Shown: positions 28,059 through 36,293, counted from the stretch's first letter. The stretch: DNA of 48,938 nucleotides from Streptococcus moroccensis (GCF_030812835.1 NZ_JAUSTM010000017.1:1-48938); one strand, 5' to 3'. Program-made: numbers and translations. Notes: generated from the sequence alone by a model not told the origin.

Positions 28059-28315
28059 GTTTGAACAATGATGGCTGCTAAAGCACCTCATCATTGTACG
28101 CTAGCCGCTAGGGCGGTCTAGCTACAAACCCCACTAGCGTGTAACTGCCAGTAATATCGACTGACAGCACACGCGTCGTAAGTCGATACGAAGGAATGAT
28201 GGTTGCTAAAGCACTACTTCATTGTACGCTATCGTCAATACGAAATGTCATTTGGGTTATTTTATGACTTATGTAACCCTTTAACATCGTCAGGATTTAA
28301 AAGAAAGGATTTATC
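28059..28315 (+). other. Structured, repeat-containing gap between manL and manM
   Basis: A 39-base unit at 28065-28103 recurs at 28193-28231 (offset 128 bases), both ending in CATTGTACGCTA. The first copy folds with perfect 9-base arms (ACAATGATG / CATCATTGT). Between the copies lie a bulged hairpin with CCGC/GCGG (28101-28121) and a longer one with GCGTGT / ACACGC outer arms and CAGT / ACTG inside (28137-28174). A further pairing, TATCGACT / AGTCGATA (28155-28188), competes with the latter. After the second copy GGGTTA / TAACCC can pair (about 28254-28279). No U-run follows any of them, so none is an ordinary terminator. I do not recognise a known RNA family. Confidence 0.75.
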
Positions 28316-29128
28316 ATGTCAGATATTTCAATGATCTCTGCTATTTTGGTCGTTATTGTGGCCTTCTTAGCTGGTATGGAAGGGATTCTTGACCAATTCC
28401 AATTCCATCAACCTATTATTGCTTGTACCCTTATCGGTCTCGTTACAGGTAACCTAACTGCCGGCGTTATGCTTGGTGGTACGCTTCAATTCCTAGCTCT
28501 TGGTTGGGCTAACATCGGTGCGGCTGTTGCCCCAGATGCTGCCCTTGCCTCTGTTGCTGCTGCTATTATCTTGGTTAAGGGTGGCGATTTCTCTCCTGCA
28601 GCGATTTCAGTTGCACAAGGGATTGCGATTCCTCTTGCGGTTGCTGGTCTTTTCTTGACCATGATTGTGCGTACGATCTCAGTTGGTCTCGTTCACGGTG
28701 CGGATGCTGCAGCTGAGCGTGGTGATTTTAAAGCCATCGAACGTTACCATATTTTTGCGCTTTGCTTGCAAGGTCTCCGTATTGCGATTCCTGCGGCTGC
28801 CCTCCTTGCTATTCCAGCTGATGTCGTTCAAGCTGCTCTTGAAAAAATGCCAGATTGGCTCGTTGGTGGTATGCAAGTCGGTGGTGGTATGGTTGTTGCC
28901 GTCGGTTTCGCCATGGTTATTAACATGATGGCTAGCCGTGAAGTATGGCCTTTCTTCGCCCTTGGTTTTGCTTTTGCTGCCTTGAGCGATTTAACGCTGA
29001 TCGCCCTTGGTACTATCGGTGTTGCGATTGCCCTTATCTACCTTAACCTTTCTAAAAAAGGTGGTAACGGTGGTGGATCTGTTTCAGGTTCAGGCGACCC
29101 TATCGGCGATATCTTAGAAGACTACTAG
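28316..29128 (+). CDS. manM: Mannose-type PTS enzyme IIC
   Basis: A 270-residue membrane component that forms the sugar channel together with ManN. The EII-Sor family pattern is clear: GMEGILDQFQFHQPIIACTL near the N-terminus, LGGTLQFLALGWANIGAA, and hydrophobic segments throughout. The C-terminus has a Gly/Ser-rich tail. AAAGGA lies at good spacing before the ATG, so translation does not depend on manL despite the long gap. manN follows after 14 bases. Confidence 0.96.
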   Translation: MSDISMISAILVVIVAFLAGMEGILDQFQFHQPIIACTLIGLVTGNLTAGVMLGGTLQFLALGWANIGAAVAPDAALASVAAAIILVKGGDFSPAAISVAQGIAIPLAVAGLFLTMIVRTISVGLVHGADAAAERGDFKAIERYHIFALCLQGLRIAIPAAALLAIPADVVQAALEKMPDWLVGGMQVGGGMVVAVGFAMVINMMASREVWPFFALGFAFAALSDLTLIALGTIGVAIALIYLNLSKKGGNGGGSVSGSGDPIGDILEDY

Positions 29129-29142
29129 AAAGGGGCATACTC

Positions 29143-30054
29143 ATGACTGAAAAAATCACACTGACAAAAGCTGATCGTCAGAAAATCTGGTTCCGTTCAC
29201 AATTTTTGCAAGCGTCTTGGAACTATGAACGTATGCAAAACATGGGTTGGGCTTATGCTATCATCCCAGCAATCAAAAAACTTTACACAAACAAAGAAGA
29301 CCAAGCCGCTGCCCTTAAGCGTCACATGGAATTCTTCAACACTCACCCATACGTAGCTGCGCCTATCCTTGGGGTAACTCTTGCCCTTGAGGAAGAACGT
29401 GCAGCCGGTGCTGATATCGATGACGCGGCTATCCAAGGGGTTAAAATCGGTATGATGGGACCTCTCGCTGGTATCGGTGATCCTGTCTTCTGGTTTACCG
29501 TACGTCCTATCATCGGTGCACTTGGTGCCTCAATGGCAGCAGGTGGTGATATCCTTGGTCCAATCATCTTCTTTGTTGCTTGGAACCTTATTCGTATGGC
29601 CTTCTTATGGTATACGCAAGAATTTGGATACAGATCTGGTAAAGAAATCACCAAAGACATGTCTGGTGGACTTCTCCAAGATATCACTAAAGGCGCTTCA
29701 ATCCTAGGGATGTTTATCCTTGCAGTCCTTGCACAACGTTGGGTAAACATCGGTTTCACAACTGAAGTTTCTCGTGTTCCACTTGCTGAAGGGGCATACA
29801 TCGAATGGGATAAACTCCCTGCTGGTGGTGAAGGGATTCGTCAAGCCTTTGAACAAGTCGGAGCAGGTCTTTCTCAAACGCCTGAAAAAGTGACAACTCT
29901 TCAACAAAACTTGGATGGCTTGATCCCAGGCTTCATGAACGTTCTCTTAGTATTCCTCTGCATGTGGTTGCTCAAGAAGAAAGTTTCACCAATTACGATT
30001 ATCATCGGACTCTTCATCGTGGGTATCATTGCCCGTGTCCTTGGTATCATGTAA
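29143..30054 (+). CDS. manN: Mannose-type PTS enzyme IID
   Basis: A 303-residue EII-Man family protein. Family features are RSQFLQASWNYERMQNMGWAY in two parts (FLQASWNYERMQN, then GWAYAIIPA), LEEERAAGADI, GMMGPLAGIGDPVFWFTVRP and a C-terminal membrane helix. With ManM it forms the channel for glucose and mannose, and in related bacteria it is the receptor of class IIa bacteriocins. A strong terminator follows directly. Confidence 0.96.
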   Translation: MTEKITLTKADRQKIWFRSQFLQASWNYERMQNMGWAYAIIPAIKKLYTNKEDQAAALKRHMEFFNTHPYVAAPILGVTLALEEERAAGADIDDAAIQGVKIGMMGPLAGIGDPVFWFTVRPIIGALGASMAAGGDILGPIIFFVAWNLIRMAFLWYTQEFGYRSGKEITKDMSGGLLQDITKGASILGMFILAVLAQRWVNIGFTTEVSRVPLAEGAYIEWDKLPAGGEGIRQAFEQVGAGLSQTPEKVTTLQQNLDGLIPGFMNVLLVFLCMWLLKKKVSPITIIIGLFIVGIIARVLGIM

Positions 30055-30058
30055 AACT

Positions 30059-30084
30059 AAAAGAAGTGGCTCGCCACTTCTTTT
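30059..30084 (+). terminator. Strong terminator after manN
   Basis: Twelve-base perfect arms AAAAGAAGTGGC and GCCACTTCTTTT with a two-base spacer, followed by more Ts. It separates manLMN from manO. Confidence 0.95.
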
Positions 30085-30090
30085 TTCTTA

Positions 30091-30099
30091 TGGTATAAT
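30091..30099 (+). promoter_or_regulatory. Extended -10 promoter of manO
   Basis: TGGTATAAT lies right after the manN terminator, with no good -35. It gives a leader of about 25 bases. Confidence 0.6.
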
Positions 30100-30129
30100 A
30101 GAGCCAATATCATCTTAGAAAGAATTCTT

Positions 30130-30492
30130 ATGGCACAATCATTAAACACTCAGGTAGCTTTACATACAACAGGTGTCTACTACACCGGGATTGGTAACAA
30201 GGTTGGAAAATTTCTTCTTGGCGATAAGGCTTTAGAGTTTTATCCTGATGTTAATGTGGAACAATTCATCCAGATTCCTTGGGACAGCATTAAAGAAATG
30301 GGCGCCAATGTTTCTGGGAAATCTATTAGCCGTCATTTTGAAGTTTATACAGAGACTGGCAAGTTTCTCTTCGCCTCTAAAGATTCCGGTAAAATTTTGA
30401 AAATAGCGAGAGAACAGATTGGCAATGACAAGGTCGTTAAACTACCAACACTCCTTCAAACGATTGGTAACTTCTTTAAGAAAAAAAATTAG
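30130..30492 (+). CDS. manO: DUF956-family protein ManO
   Basis: A 120-residue protein of the DUF956 family, found next to mannose PTS operons in streptococci and lactobacilli, where it is called ManO. Visible features are LHTTGVYYTGIGNKVGKFLL, the IPWDSIKEMGANVSGK segment and a lysine-rich end. The N-terminal two-thirds looks like a GRAM/PH-type beta fold. A regulatory role is often suggested but is not shown by the sequence. It has its own promoter. The ribosome-binding site is weak (AGAAAG). Confidence 0.88.
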   Translation: MAQSLNTQVALHTTGVYYTGIGNKVGKFLLGDKALEFYPDVNVEQFIQIPWDSIKEMGANVSGKSISRHFEVYTETGKFLFASKDSGKILKIAREQIGNDKVVKLPTLLQTIGNFFKKKN

Positions 30493-30504
30493 ATATGTAA
30501 AAAC

Positions 30505-30684
30505 GAGGCTGGGACAAAAGTCCTAGCCTTCTGATGGTTCCCCATCAGTTAAATAAGACACAGTGGTTGATTGGCCTCTAACTCGCTGATTTCATCAGCT
30601 TTTACAGCCCTACTCAACTGTATGGGGCTGGGACGACAAAATCGAACCTATTCGGTTACCGATTTTTGTCCTACTCCCTTTTTA
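30505..30684. repeat. Streptococcal intergenic hairpin repeat between convergent genes
   Basis: Three hairpins in a row: GAGGCTGGGAC / GTCCTAGCCTTC (30505-30531), CTGATGG / CCATCAG (30531-30548), and GACAAAATCG with AACC inside, pairing to GGTT and CGATTTTTGTC (about 30632-30674). The sequence GGCTGGGACAAAAGTCC is one I associate with short repeats scattered in streptococcal genomes; GGCTGGGAC also recurs at about 30626-30634. It lies between the convergent manO and acyltransferase genes and probably acts as terminator for both. Confidence 0.6.
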
Positions 30685-30687
30685 ATA

Positions 30688-31743
30688 TTAATCTTTAACG
30701 TCATAGGGGAAATGCTGATCACAAAGCTCAGAAAGACCTTTCACCTTGAGCTTATCAAAGAGTTTTAAGCGAAGCCAATCAATCATACTAGATAGCGCAA
30801 AAATAATAGCCGAAGCCCCAAGAATCATTCCTAAGAAAGCTAGGATAGGCAAATTCGTAAAAGGCTTAGCAAAATCTCTTAGGAGAAAACGGACGACCAG
30901 AGGATTGAGATGAATAAGGTAAATCCCAAGAGTCGTTGGTGCAACAACCTTGATAAAAGCTTGTAATTTTACATTGGTAATCTTCATGCGGGCAAAAGGG
31001 ATAAAAATACAAAGCGCTCCCAAAATCATGGTTGGCGAGGTATACCAAAACCAAATATTCCCAACCACTGATTTCAAAGCAAAACTGACAAGAACCGTCA
31101 GCGAATACCCTAGAAAGAGAATCCGATTGCTCGGTAATTTTTTGAGATCTTTTCTAGCTAGATAGGCCCCTGTCAAGTAAAGCAGGATAAGCCAGAGAGA
31201 GCTGTATCCCCGGTCTAAGGCAAATTCATCAATAGAATTATTAAAGAGAGCTGGAACAAGGGAAAAACCGACAAATGCAATAACAAGAATCCTCCCCAAA
31301 TCTCTATTACTAATTCGCTCTATGGCTAAATTTAATAAAGGCATAAATACCAAAAGACCGAAATAGGCTGTTACATACCAATATTTTCCTGTCAAAATCG
31401 GAAAGAGCGCATTTCGCCAATCGGTCAAGGAAAGTTCCTTACCCAAGACAGTAAATCCTACTGCAAATAAAAAAGTATAGAAAAAGACATGGAGCCATAA
31501 TTCTATTATTTTTGAGTAGCGATAGCGGGAGCGATGACCAACAAAGCCTGAAATCAGGGCATAGGCGTTCACTGCCCAATATACCGCAATCTGCAGTAGC
31601 CAGGTCACAAAATAATACAGGTCAAAGGTGCCTTCGACTTCTTTTCGGATACCACCTTGAGCTAGGACATGGGTCACGACAATCATAAACATGGCCACAA
31701 TACGCAACAAATCAATGCCATAATGATAATTTCTTTCTTTCAT
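30688..31743 (-). CDS. Membrane acyltransferase, acyltransferase-3 family
   Basis: A 351-residue protein with about ten hydrophobic segments. The opening YGIDLLRIVAMFMIVVTHVL matches the family pattern of Arg and His in the first segment, followed by the conserved KYWYVTAYFGLLVFMPLLN region. Such enzymes O-acetylate cell-surface glycans or peptidoglycan. There is no extra SGNH domain, so it is not the full OatA type. Neighbours do not reveal the substrate. The ATG lies 9 bases after an extended -10, so the 5' leader would be only about 3 bases, with at best a weak GGGAT. Confidence 0.87.
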   Translation of the reverse strand: MKERNYHYGIDLLRIVAMFMIVVTHVLAQGGIRKEVEGTFDLYYFVTWLLQIAVYWAVNAYALISGFVGHRSRYRYSKIIELWLHVFFYTFLFAVGFTVLGKELSLTDWRNALFPILTGKYWYVTAYFGLLVFMPLLNLAIERISNRDLGRILVIAFVGFSLVPALFNNSIDEFALDRGYSSLWLILLYLTGAYLARKDLKKLPSNRILFLGYSLTVLVSFALKSVVGNIWFWYTSPTMILGALCIFIPFARMKITNVKLQAFIKVVAPTTLGIYLIHLNPLVVRFLLRDFAKPFTNLPILAFLGMILGASAIIFALSSMIDWLRLKLFDKLKVKGLSELCDQHFPYDVKD

Positions 31744-31752
31744 AATATCCCT

Positions 31753-31761
31753 ATTCTACCA
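31753..31761 (-). promoter_or_regulatory. Extended -10 promoter directly before the acyltransferase gene
   Basis: Minus strand TGGTAGAAT ends 9 bases before the ATG. Confidence 0.55.
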
Positions 31762-31789
31762 TATTTTAAAGGGTGTGTACGACAATCTA

Positions 31790-31818
31790 TTTACAATTCC
31801 ATTGAAATCTTGTATAAT
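31790..31818 (+). promoter_or_regulatory. Promoter of the serS T-box leader
   Basis: TTTACA (31790-31795), a 17-base spacer and TATAAT (31813-31818). Confidence 0.85.
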
Positions 31819-31824
31819 ACCTTT

Positions 31825-31998
31825 AACGGATAAGTAGGATGTCTTTTCCTTTCAGAAAGTCTGCGGTCGCTGTGAGCAGATAGGAAAACCATGTGAAATT
31901 CTACCGTGATTTAATTTCATAAACATTAAGTGCACAGAAAGTGAAGCTGGATGGAACCGCGCGCAAGCGCTCCAGCAGATTCCTTTCTGTGTTTTTTC
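31825..31998 (+). ncRNA. T-box leader of serS (serine-tRNA responsive)
   Basis: Stem I starts with ACGGATAAGTAG and closes with CTACCGT, with the AGTA and GAA sides of the specifier loop visible. The likely specifier is UCU (Ser) at 31900-31902, followed by A. The T-box core GGATGGAACCGCG is at 31949-31961. The competing terminator has arms CACAGAAAG (31933-31941) and CTTTCTGTG (31983-31991) followed by six Ts. Uncharged tRNA-Ser should stabilise the antiterminator and allow serS transcription. Confidence 0.9.
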
Positions 31999-32019
31999 AT
32001 ATTAAAAGGAGGTCTCCCT

Positions 32020-33297
32020 ATGTTAGACATTAAAAAAATTCGTGCCGACTTTGACGGCGTCGCTGAAAAATTAGCCACCCGTGGTGTCGAAGCCGATACC
32101 ATCGCTAGCCTTAAAGAGCTCGACAGCAAACGCCGTGAGTTATTAGTGGTGGCTGAAGAGAAAAAAGCAGAACGTAACACGGTATCTGCTGAAATCGCCC
32201 AAGCCAAACGCAACAAAGAAGACGCAAACGACAAAATTGCTCCTATGCAAGCTCTCTCTGCTGAAATCAAAGGCATTGATGCAGAATTAGCAGACATCGA
32301 AGAGCAGGTAACTGCCATCATTACAACTATTCCAAATACACCGCATGATAGTGTTCCTGTTGGCGCAGCTGAGGAAGAAAACGTTGAAGTCCGCCGTTGG
32401 GGAACCCCTCGTGAATTTGACTTTGACATCAAAGCTCACTGGGACATCGGTGAAGACCTTGATATTCTAGATTGGGAACGCGGTGGCAAGGTTACTGGAG
32501 CACGCTTCCTCTTCTACAAGGGCCTTGGTGCCCGTTTGGAGCGTGCGCTCTACAATTTCATGTTAGATGAGCACATCTCAGAAGGCTATCAAGAGGTCAT
32601 TCCCCCATACATGGTCAATCATGACTCTATGTTTGGGACAGGTCAGTATCCAAAATTTAAGGAAGATACCTTTGAATTGGCAGATAGCCCTTATGTCCTC
32701 ATTCCGACAGCTGAAGTGCCATTGACCAACTACTACCGCAATGAAATCATTGATGGCAAGGACTTGCCAATCTACTTCACGGCCATGAGCCCATCTTTCC
32801 GTTCTGAAGCTGGCTCTGCCGGTCGTGACACGCGCGGTCTCATCCGTCTCCACCAATTCCACAAGGTTGAGATGGTCAAATTCGCCAAACCAGAAGAGTC
32901 TTATGACGAACTGGAAAAAATGACCGCAGACGCTGAAAACATCCTACAAAAACTTGGACTCCCTTACCGTGTTTTAGCCCTCTGTACAGGAGATATGGGC
33001 TTCTCTGCAGCCAAGACCTATGACTTGGAAGTATGGATTCCAGCCCAAAACGCCTACCGTGAAATCTCAAGCTGTTCAAACACTGAAGATTTCCAAGCCC
33101 GTCGTGCTCAAATCCGTTACCGTGACGAAGCAGATAGCAAGGTTAAACTTCTTCACACCTTGAACGGCTCAGGTCTTGCCGTCGGCCGTACGGTTGCAGC
33201 TATCCTTGAAAACTACCAAAACGAAGACGGCTCTGTCACTATTCCAGAAGTGCTTCGTCCGTATATGGGTGGAGCTGAGGTGATTCAACCCGATTAA
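32020..33297 (+). CDS. serS: Seryl-tRNA synthetase
   Basis: A 425-residue class II synthetase that charges tRNA-Ser. The start is the ATG at 32020, which has AAAGGAGG upstream and gives the usual MLDIKKIR N-terminus; the longer frame from 31951 lies inside the T-box terminator. The N-terminal 100 residues form the tRNA-binding coiled coil. Motif 2 is [20 protein letters not shown] and motif 3 is [15 protein letters not shown]. Length is standard. Confidence 0.97.
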   Translation: MLDIKKIRADFDGVAEKLATRGVEADTIASLKELDSKRRELLVVAEEKKAERNTVSAEIAQAKRNKEDANDKIAPMQALSAEIKGIDAELADIEEQVTAIITTIPNTPHDSVPVGAAEEENVEVRRWGTPREFDFDIKAHWDIGEDLDILDWERGGKVTGARFLFYKGLGARLERALYNFMLDEHISEGYQEVIPPYMVNHDSMFGTGQYPKFKEDTFELADSPYVLIPTAEVPLTNYYRNEIIDGKDLPIYFTAMSPSFRSEAGSAGRDTRGLIRLHQFHKVEMVKFAKPEESYDELEKMTADAENILQKLGLPYRVLALCTGDMGFSAAKTYDLEVWIPAQNAYREISSCSNTEDFQARRAQIRYRDEADSKVKLLHTLNGSGLAVGRTVAAILENYQNEDGSVTIPEVLRPYMGGAEVIQPD

Positions 33298-33316
33298 ACC
33301 ATAAAAGGAGACCTAT

Positions 33317-33595
33317 TTGACGCTCATTATTGAACCCAAAAATCCACAACTATTTGGCAATGCCCTCTTCATGCCAAGCCTTTTTCATCTAATTGCTATG
33401 CGACATGCAGCCATTACAGGCCTGCCGTTACTCCAGCAAGATGAGCGGATTGACAACCGATTAGAAATCGCCTTGCTGACAGAAGAATAACTTACAGAAG
33501 CCCTTGAACAAGAGCTCATTGACCGCATCCCGGCGATGTTAAATGGTTTCTTCAAAATGGCCAATGAAGAAGTCCTTATCGCTATAAAAAAATAA
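33317..33595 (+). pseudogene. Small hypothetical gene after serS, broken by one in-frame stop
   Basis: A good Shine-Dalgarno (AAAGGAG) is followed by TTG at 33317. The frame runs 57 codons to TAA (33488-33490), then stays open in the same frame for another 34 codons to TAA at 33593-33595. Both halves look coding: LIIEPKNPQLFGNALFMPSL and DERIDNRLEIALLTEE before the stop, ALEQELIDRIPAMLNGFF after it. A single substitution would restore a 92-codon gene. Small hypothetical genes occur after serS in other streptococci (from memory). A functional short product of 57 residues cannot be excluded. Confidence 0.65.
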
Positions 33596-33600
33596 AGAGA

Positions 33601-33633
33601 AACCGTTTATCAACACAATCTTGATAAACGGTT
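33601..33633. terminator. Terminator after the serS region, possibly bidirectional
   Basis: Thirteen-base perfect arms (33601-33613 and 33621-33633) with a 7-base loop and TTTTCTT after it. Ts on the minus side (TTTCTCTTTATTTTTT) could also serve the convergent gene. Confidence 0.9.
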
Positions 33634-33659
33634 TTTTCTTATTATAGTCGGGAGTTTTT

Positions 33660-35246
33660 TTAGTATTGGCTAATATCATAGATTTGGAAGCTGTCTCCCA
33701 CAGTTTTAAGTGAGAAAACTTGTGTTTTTTCGACAATATCTGATTTTCCGTTCAAATACACTTCTTTAAAGCGATTATAGACCGTAACCTTATAGGTGTC
33801 ACCTTCTTTAGTGATATTCCTAACATCGAAATCTAGTGTTTCTTGATAGTCTATATTAAGTTTAGCAAGATCTCCACCTGACACATAATTATCCATAGTC
33901 GCATAGGCAGCACTACTTGTATCATAGTATTTAGCAAACTGATTATGTCGATTACGGATAGATGCCCTCATCGATGCAATATAATCATTCATAAAGACTT
34001 CGATGGAGGCATTGGTTGCGGCTTCTTTTTCTTTTTCCTTCTGAGCAGCTGCTTCTTTTTCAGACTTAGCCTTCTCAGCCGCCTTGATTTGTTCTTTTAT
34101 CTCTCCTGAAACATCTAGGGCTACTTTGAGACTATCGCTCTCTGGTGTCACGACAACTTCTGCTGTCTCAGTTGTATAAGTTCCTTCTTCAAAGGTAAAT
34201 TGGGAATGAATGGTCAAGGTTTGATTTTCTAAAGCCTTTACTTTACCTTCCAAGCCTTGCGCAATTTCTTTACCATTAACGATTAATTTGATATCTTTTA
34301 CAGCAGGTAAGTCGCTTGGCAACTCGGCTTTAAGTGTCTTCTCAACTGCATTCAAGGACAAATGAAGTTCATTATTTTCTGCTTGACTACGATCTGCTAG
34401 AATTTCAGAGTCAATCTCACCTACCTCAGTTTTTCCCTTTAGTTGGAACTTCTTGGTTAAGAGAGAGGTCTGCCCAAGAGAAACTTCAGTGTCTTTTTCC
34501 AACTTCTGATCCGCGAGCGTCAATGCCTCTACATTGGTTTGAGCAAATAACTCAACAGGAAAAGCAACAACCTTGTAAGTTGGAAAGAGTCCTAGAGTAT
34601 CGCCTGTTTTTTTCATCCCTAACCATTTATTTCCTTGGTCATCCGAATAAACGTAGTCTGGATTTGAGCCCATCTTTTCAACTTCTGTTTGCACATTGAT
34701 TTGCTCATCCAAGTAACCCAAAAAGGCTTTCGCATCAGCTTGCTTCCATTCGTCTGTTTCATTACTGAAACCAGTAGCTATACCAGAATAATCTTCTTTT
34801 TGGATAGCTTCGATGAACTTTTGGGCTGCAACATCAGAACCTGTCTTTTGATCCATATAGTAGTAACCACCTGCTAAGGCAACAACCAAAGCTGCAGCTA
34901 ATACACCAACATAACGTTTTGTTTTATTCTTATTGCTCCCCACTTGCTTAGGCATAGCTTGAGTTTCAGGAGTTGTTGGAATAGGCTGTACCATTTCTTG
35001 AACAGGAACTACTGGAGGCGTCTGAACTGGAACGACCTGCTGAGGACTAGAAACTTGTTCCTGCAGAGGAGCAGTTTGCGGAATTTCTGGGCTAGCTTTT
35101 TCCATCATTTCAACGTTCAGACCTGCTATAGTCTTAATTTGTTTTAAATCAAAACCAGATTCCTTACCGGCCATAAATTCTTGAGGACTAGGTTTTCTTC
35201 CAATAACCTTTTCAAAAAGGTCAATCCATTTTTGTTGATTTTGCAT
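33660..35246 (-). CDS. Membrane-anchored TcaA-like protein with an NTF2-like C-terminus
   Basis: A 528-residue protein. The N-terminus (residues 1-40, WIDLFEKVIGRKPSPQEF) is a short cytoplasmic motif also present in the next gene. A Pro/Gln-rich linker (about 50-125) leads to one membrane segment near 132-152. The outside part starts with AAQKFIEAIQKEDYSGIA and ends with a domain (about 415-528) that looks NTF2-like (NRHNQFAKYYDTS, then YKVTVYNRFKEVYL). A Lys/Glu/Ala-rich helix lies near 390-415. This order resembles the TcaA family, wall-stress proteins linked with glycopeptide response, but the usual zinc ribbon is missing. Function is inferred. GGGGG precedes the ATG. Confidence 0.75.
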   Translation of the reverse strand: MQNQQKWIDLFEKVIGRKPSPQEFMAGKESGFDLKQIKTIAGLNVEMMEKASPEIPQTAPLQEQVSSPQQVVPVQTPPVVPVQEMVQPIPTTPETQAMPKQVGSNKNKTKRYVGVLAAALVVALAGGYYYMDQKTGSDVAAQKFIEAIQKEDYSGIATGFSNETDEWKQADAKAFLGYLDEQINVQTEVEKMGSNPDYVYSDDQGNKWLGMKKTGDTLGLFPTYKVVAFPVELFAQTNVEALTLADQKLEKDTEVSLGQTSLLTKKFQLKGKTEVGEIDSEILADRSQAENNELHLSLNAVEKTLKAELPSDLPAVKDIKLIVNGKEIAQGLEGKVKALENQTLTIHSQFTFEEGTYTTETAEVVVTPESDSLKVALDVSGEIKEQIKAAEKAKSEKEAAAQKEKEKEAATNASIEVFMNDYIASMRASIRNRHNQFAKYYDTSSAAYATMDNYVSGGDLAKLNIDYQETLDFDVRNITKEGDTYKVTVYNRFKEVYLNGKSDIVEKTQVFSLKTVGDSFQIYDISQY

Positions 35247-35261
35247 ATGTTCCCCCTATGA

Positions 35262-36293
35262 CTAATAGCCAAACGGACTGTAATAGTTAACGAAAGAATT
35301 AAAGTTACCTGTTAGACTATTTAATATCATTTCACCAGCGATTGATCCAGCAACCATCATAAAAATGAAAACTATAATTGAAAACAATACACTAGCAATA
35401 ATATATTTATAAAACATATCTAGATTAGAATGATTTTCTCTATGATACAATGTATAACCTGATGCCGCAACAAAAATAAAGTAGCTTAGTACTGTTAACA
35501 ATACTGACAAACTATAAACATCCAACAGTGAGAAAAGGGCCGCAAAAGCCATCAATGGGACGTTCAAAGAAACAAGGCGGCCAAACCACTCAAAGCTATA
35601 GCCGAAAGTAAACTTTTTCTCCTTATAAACAATTAATTTGACAACAAAACCAGCAATAATAAAGGCAACGTAAATAAAGCTAAATCCTAAGAATACGGAT
35701 ATAAAATTAGAAAAACTCAACCAACCTGCTTTTAACAGAGGGATTGTTATAGTTAACGTCGTGAATAGAACAACTAATCCAATAACCGTAAGACCATTGT
35801 ATTTGTGGGTCGGACGATCCATGGTTGGACGTTTCCAGGACGTTTTTAACCAGATCCAAAATTGCTTCCAGAAAATAGAGAAGGCTGATGGAACCGCCAC
35901 TTGCATGGTATAAACTTGTTGATCTCCATTAGACGGTCCTTGTTCAAATTGAACAGGACGTTGCTGAGCAACCTGTTGGCTTTGGGGCTGAGGTGTAGCA
36001 TTGACTGGAGGAACAGTTTGTTGGTATCCAGTTGCCTGTACTGGATTGGCTGCAATTGGTTCTGGTTGTGGTTGAGACTGAGGCTCTACTTGTGGTTGCT
36101 GTTCTACTTGTGGTTGTACTTGAACCGGAACCTCTGCCTCCTCTAAATGATTCGTATGCTCAGGCATTTCTGGTATGATTTCCGAGATGTCTTCTGAGAA
36201 TTCTCCTGCTTGGCGTGCCGCCTCTATCTCACTCGGTTCTGGACTACGGCCATTTACCGCTTCAAAATAATCGATCCAATCTTGCTGTGACAT
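35262..36293 (-). CDS. Multi-pass membrane protein with a shared N-terminal motif
   Basis: The start is the ATG at 36293, which has AAGGAG 7 bases upstream; the longer frame to 36374 overlaps the promoter. The product has 343 residues. Residues 1-35 contain WIDYFEAVNGRSPEPSEIEA, which resembles the start of the next protein. Residues about 55-130 are Gln/Pro-rich, presumably a flexible cytoplasmic linker. Five hydrophobic segments follow (for example GLTVIGLVVLFTTLTITIPL and MFYKYIIASVLFSIIVFIFM in part). No catalytic motif is seen. The 15-base gap to the TcaA-like gene and the shared motif suggest a joint role. Confidence 0.75.
   Translation of the reverse strand: MSQQDWIDYFEAVNGRSPEPSEIEAARQAGEFSEDISEIIPEMPEHTNHLEEAEVPVQVQPQVEQQPQVEPQSQPQPEPIAANPVQATGYQQTVPPVNATPQPQSQQVAQQRPVQFEQGPSNGDQQVYTMQVAVPSAFSIFWKQFWIWLKTSWKRPTMDRPTHKYNGLTVIGLVVLFTTLTITIPLLKAGWLSFSNFISVFLGFSFIYVAFIIAGFVVKLIVYKEKKFTFGYSFEWFGRLVSLNVPLMAFAALFSLLDVYSLSVLLTVLSYFIFVAASGYTLYHRENHSNLDMFYKYIIASVLFSIIVFIFMMVAGSIAGEMILNSLTGNFNSFVNYYSPFGY

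Noticed and set aside
31951..32019. N-terminal extension of serS by 23 codons
   Set aside because: It would translate the T-box terminator; the ATG at 32020 has AAAGGAGG and the family N-terminus.
33488..33490. Recoding of the TAA as an amino acid or programmed readthrough
   Set aside because: UAA is the least leaky stop and no stimulatory structure is seen; a point mutation is simpler.
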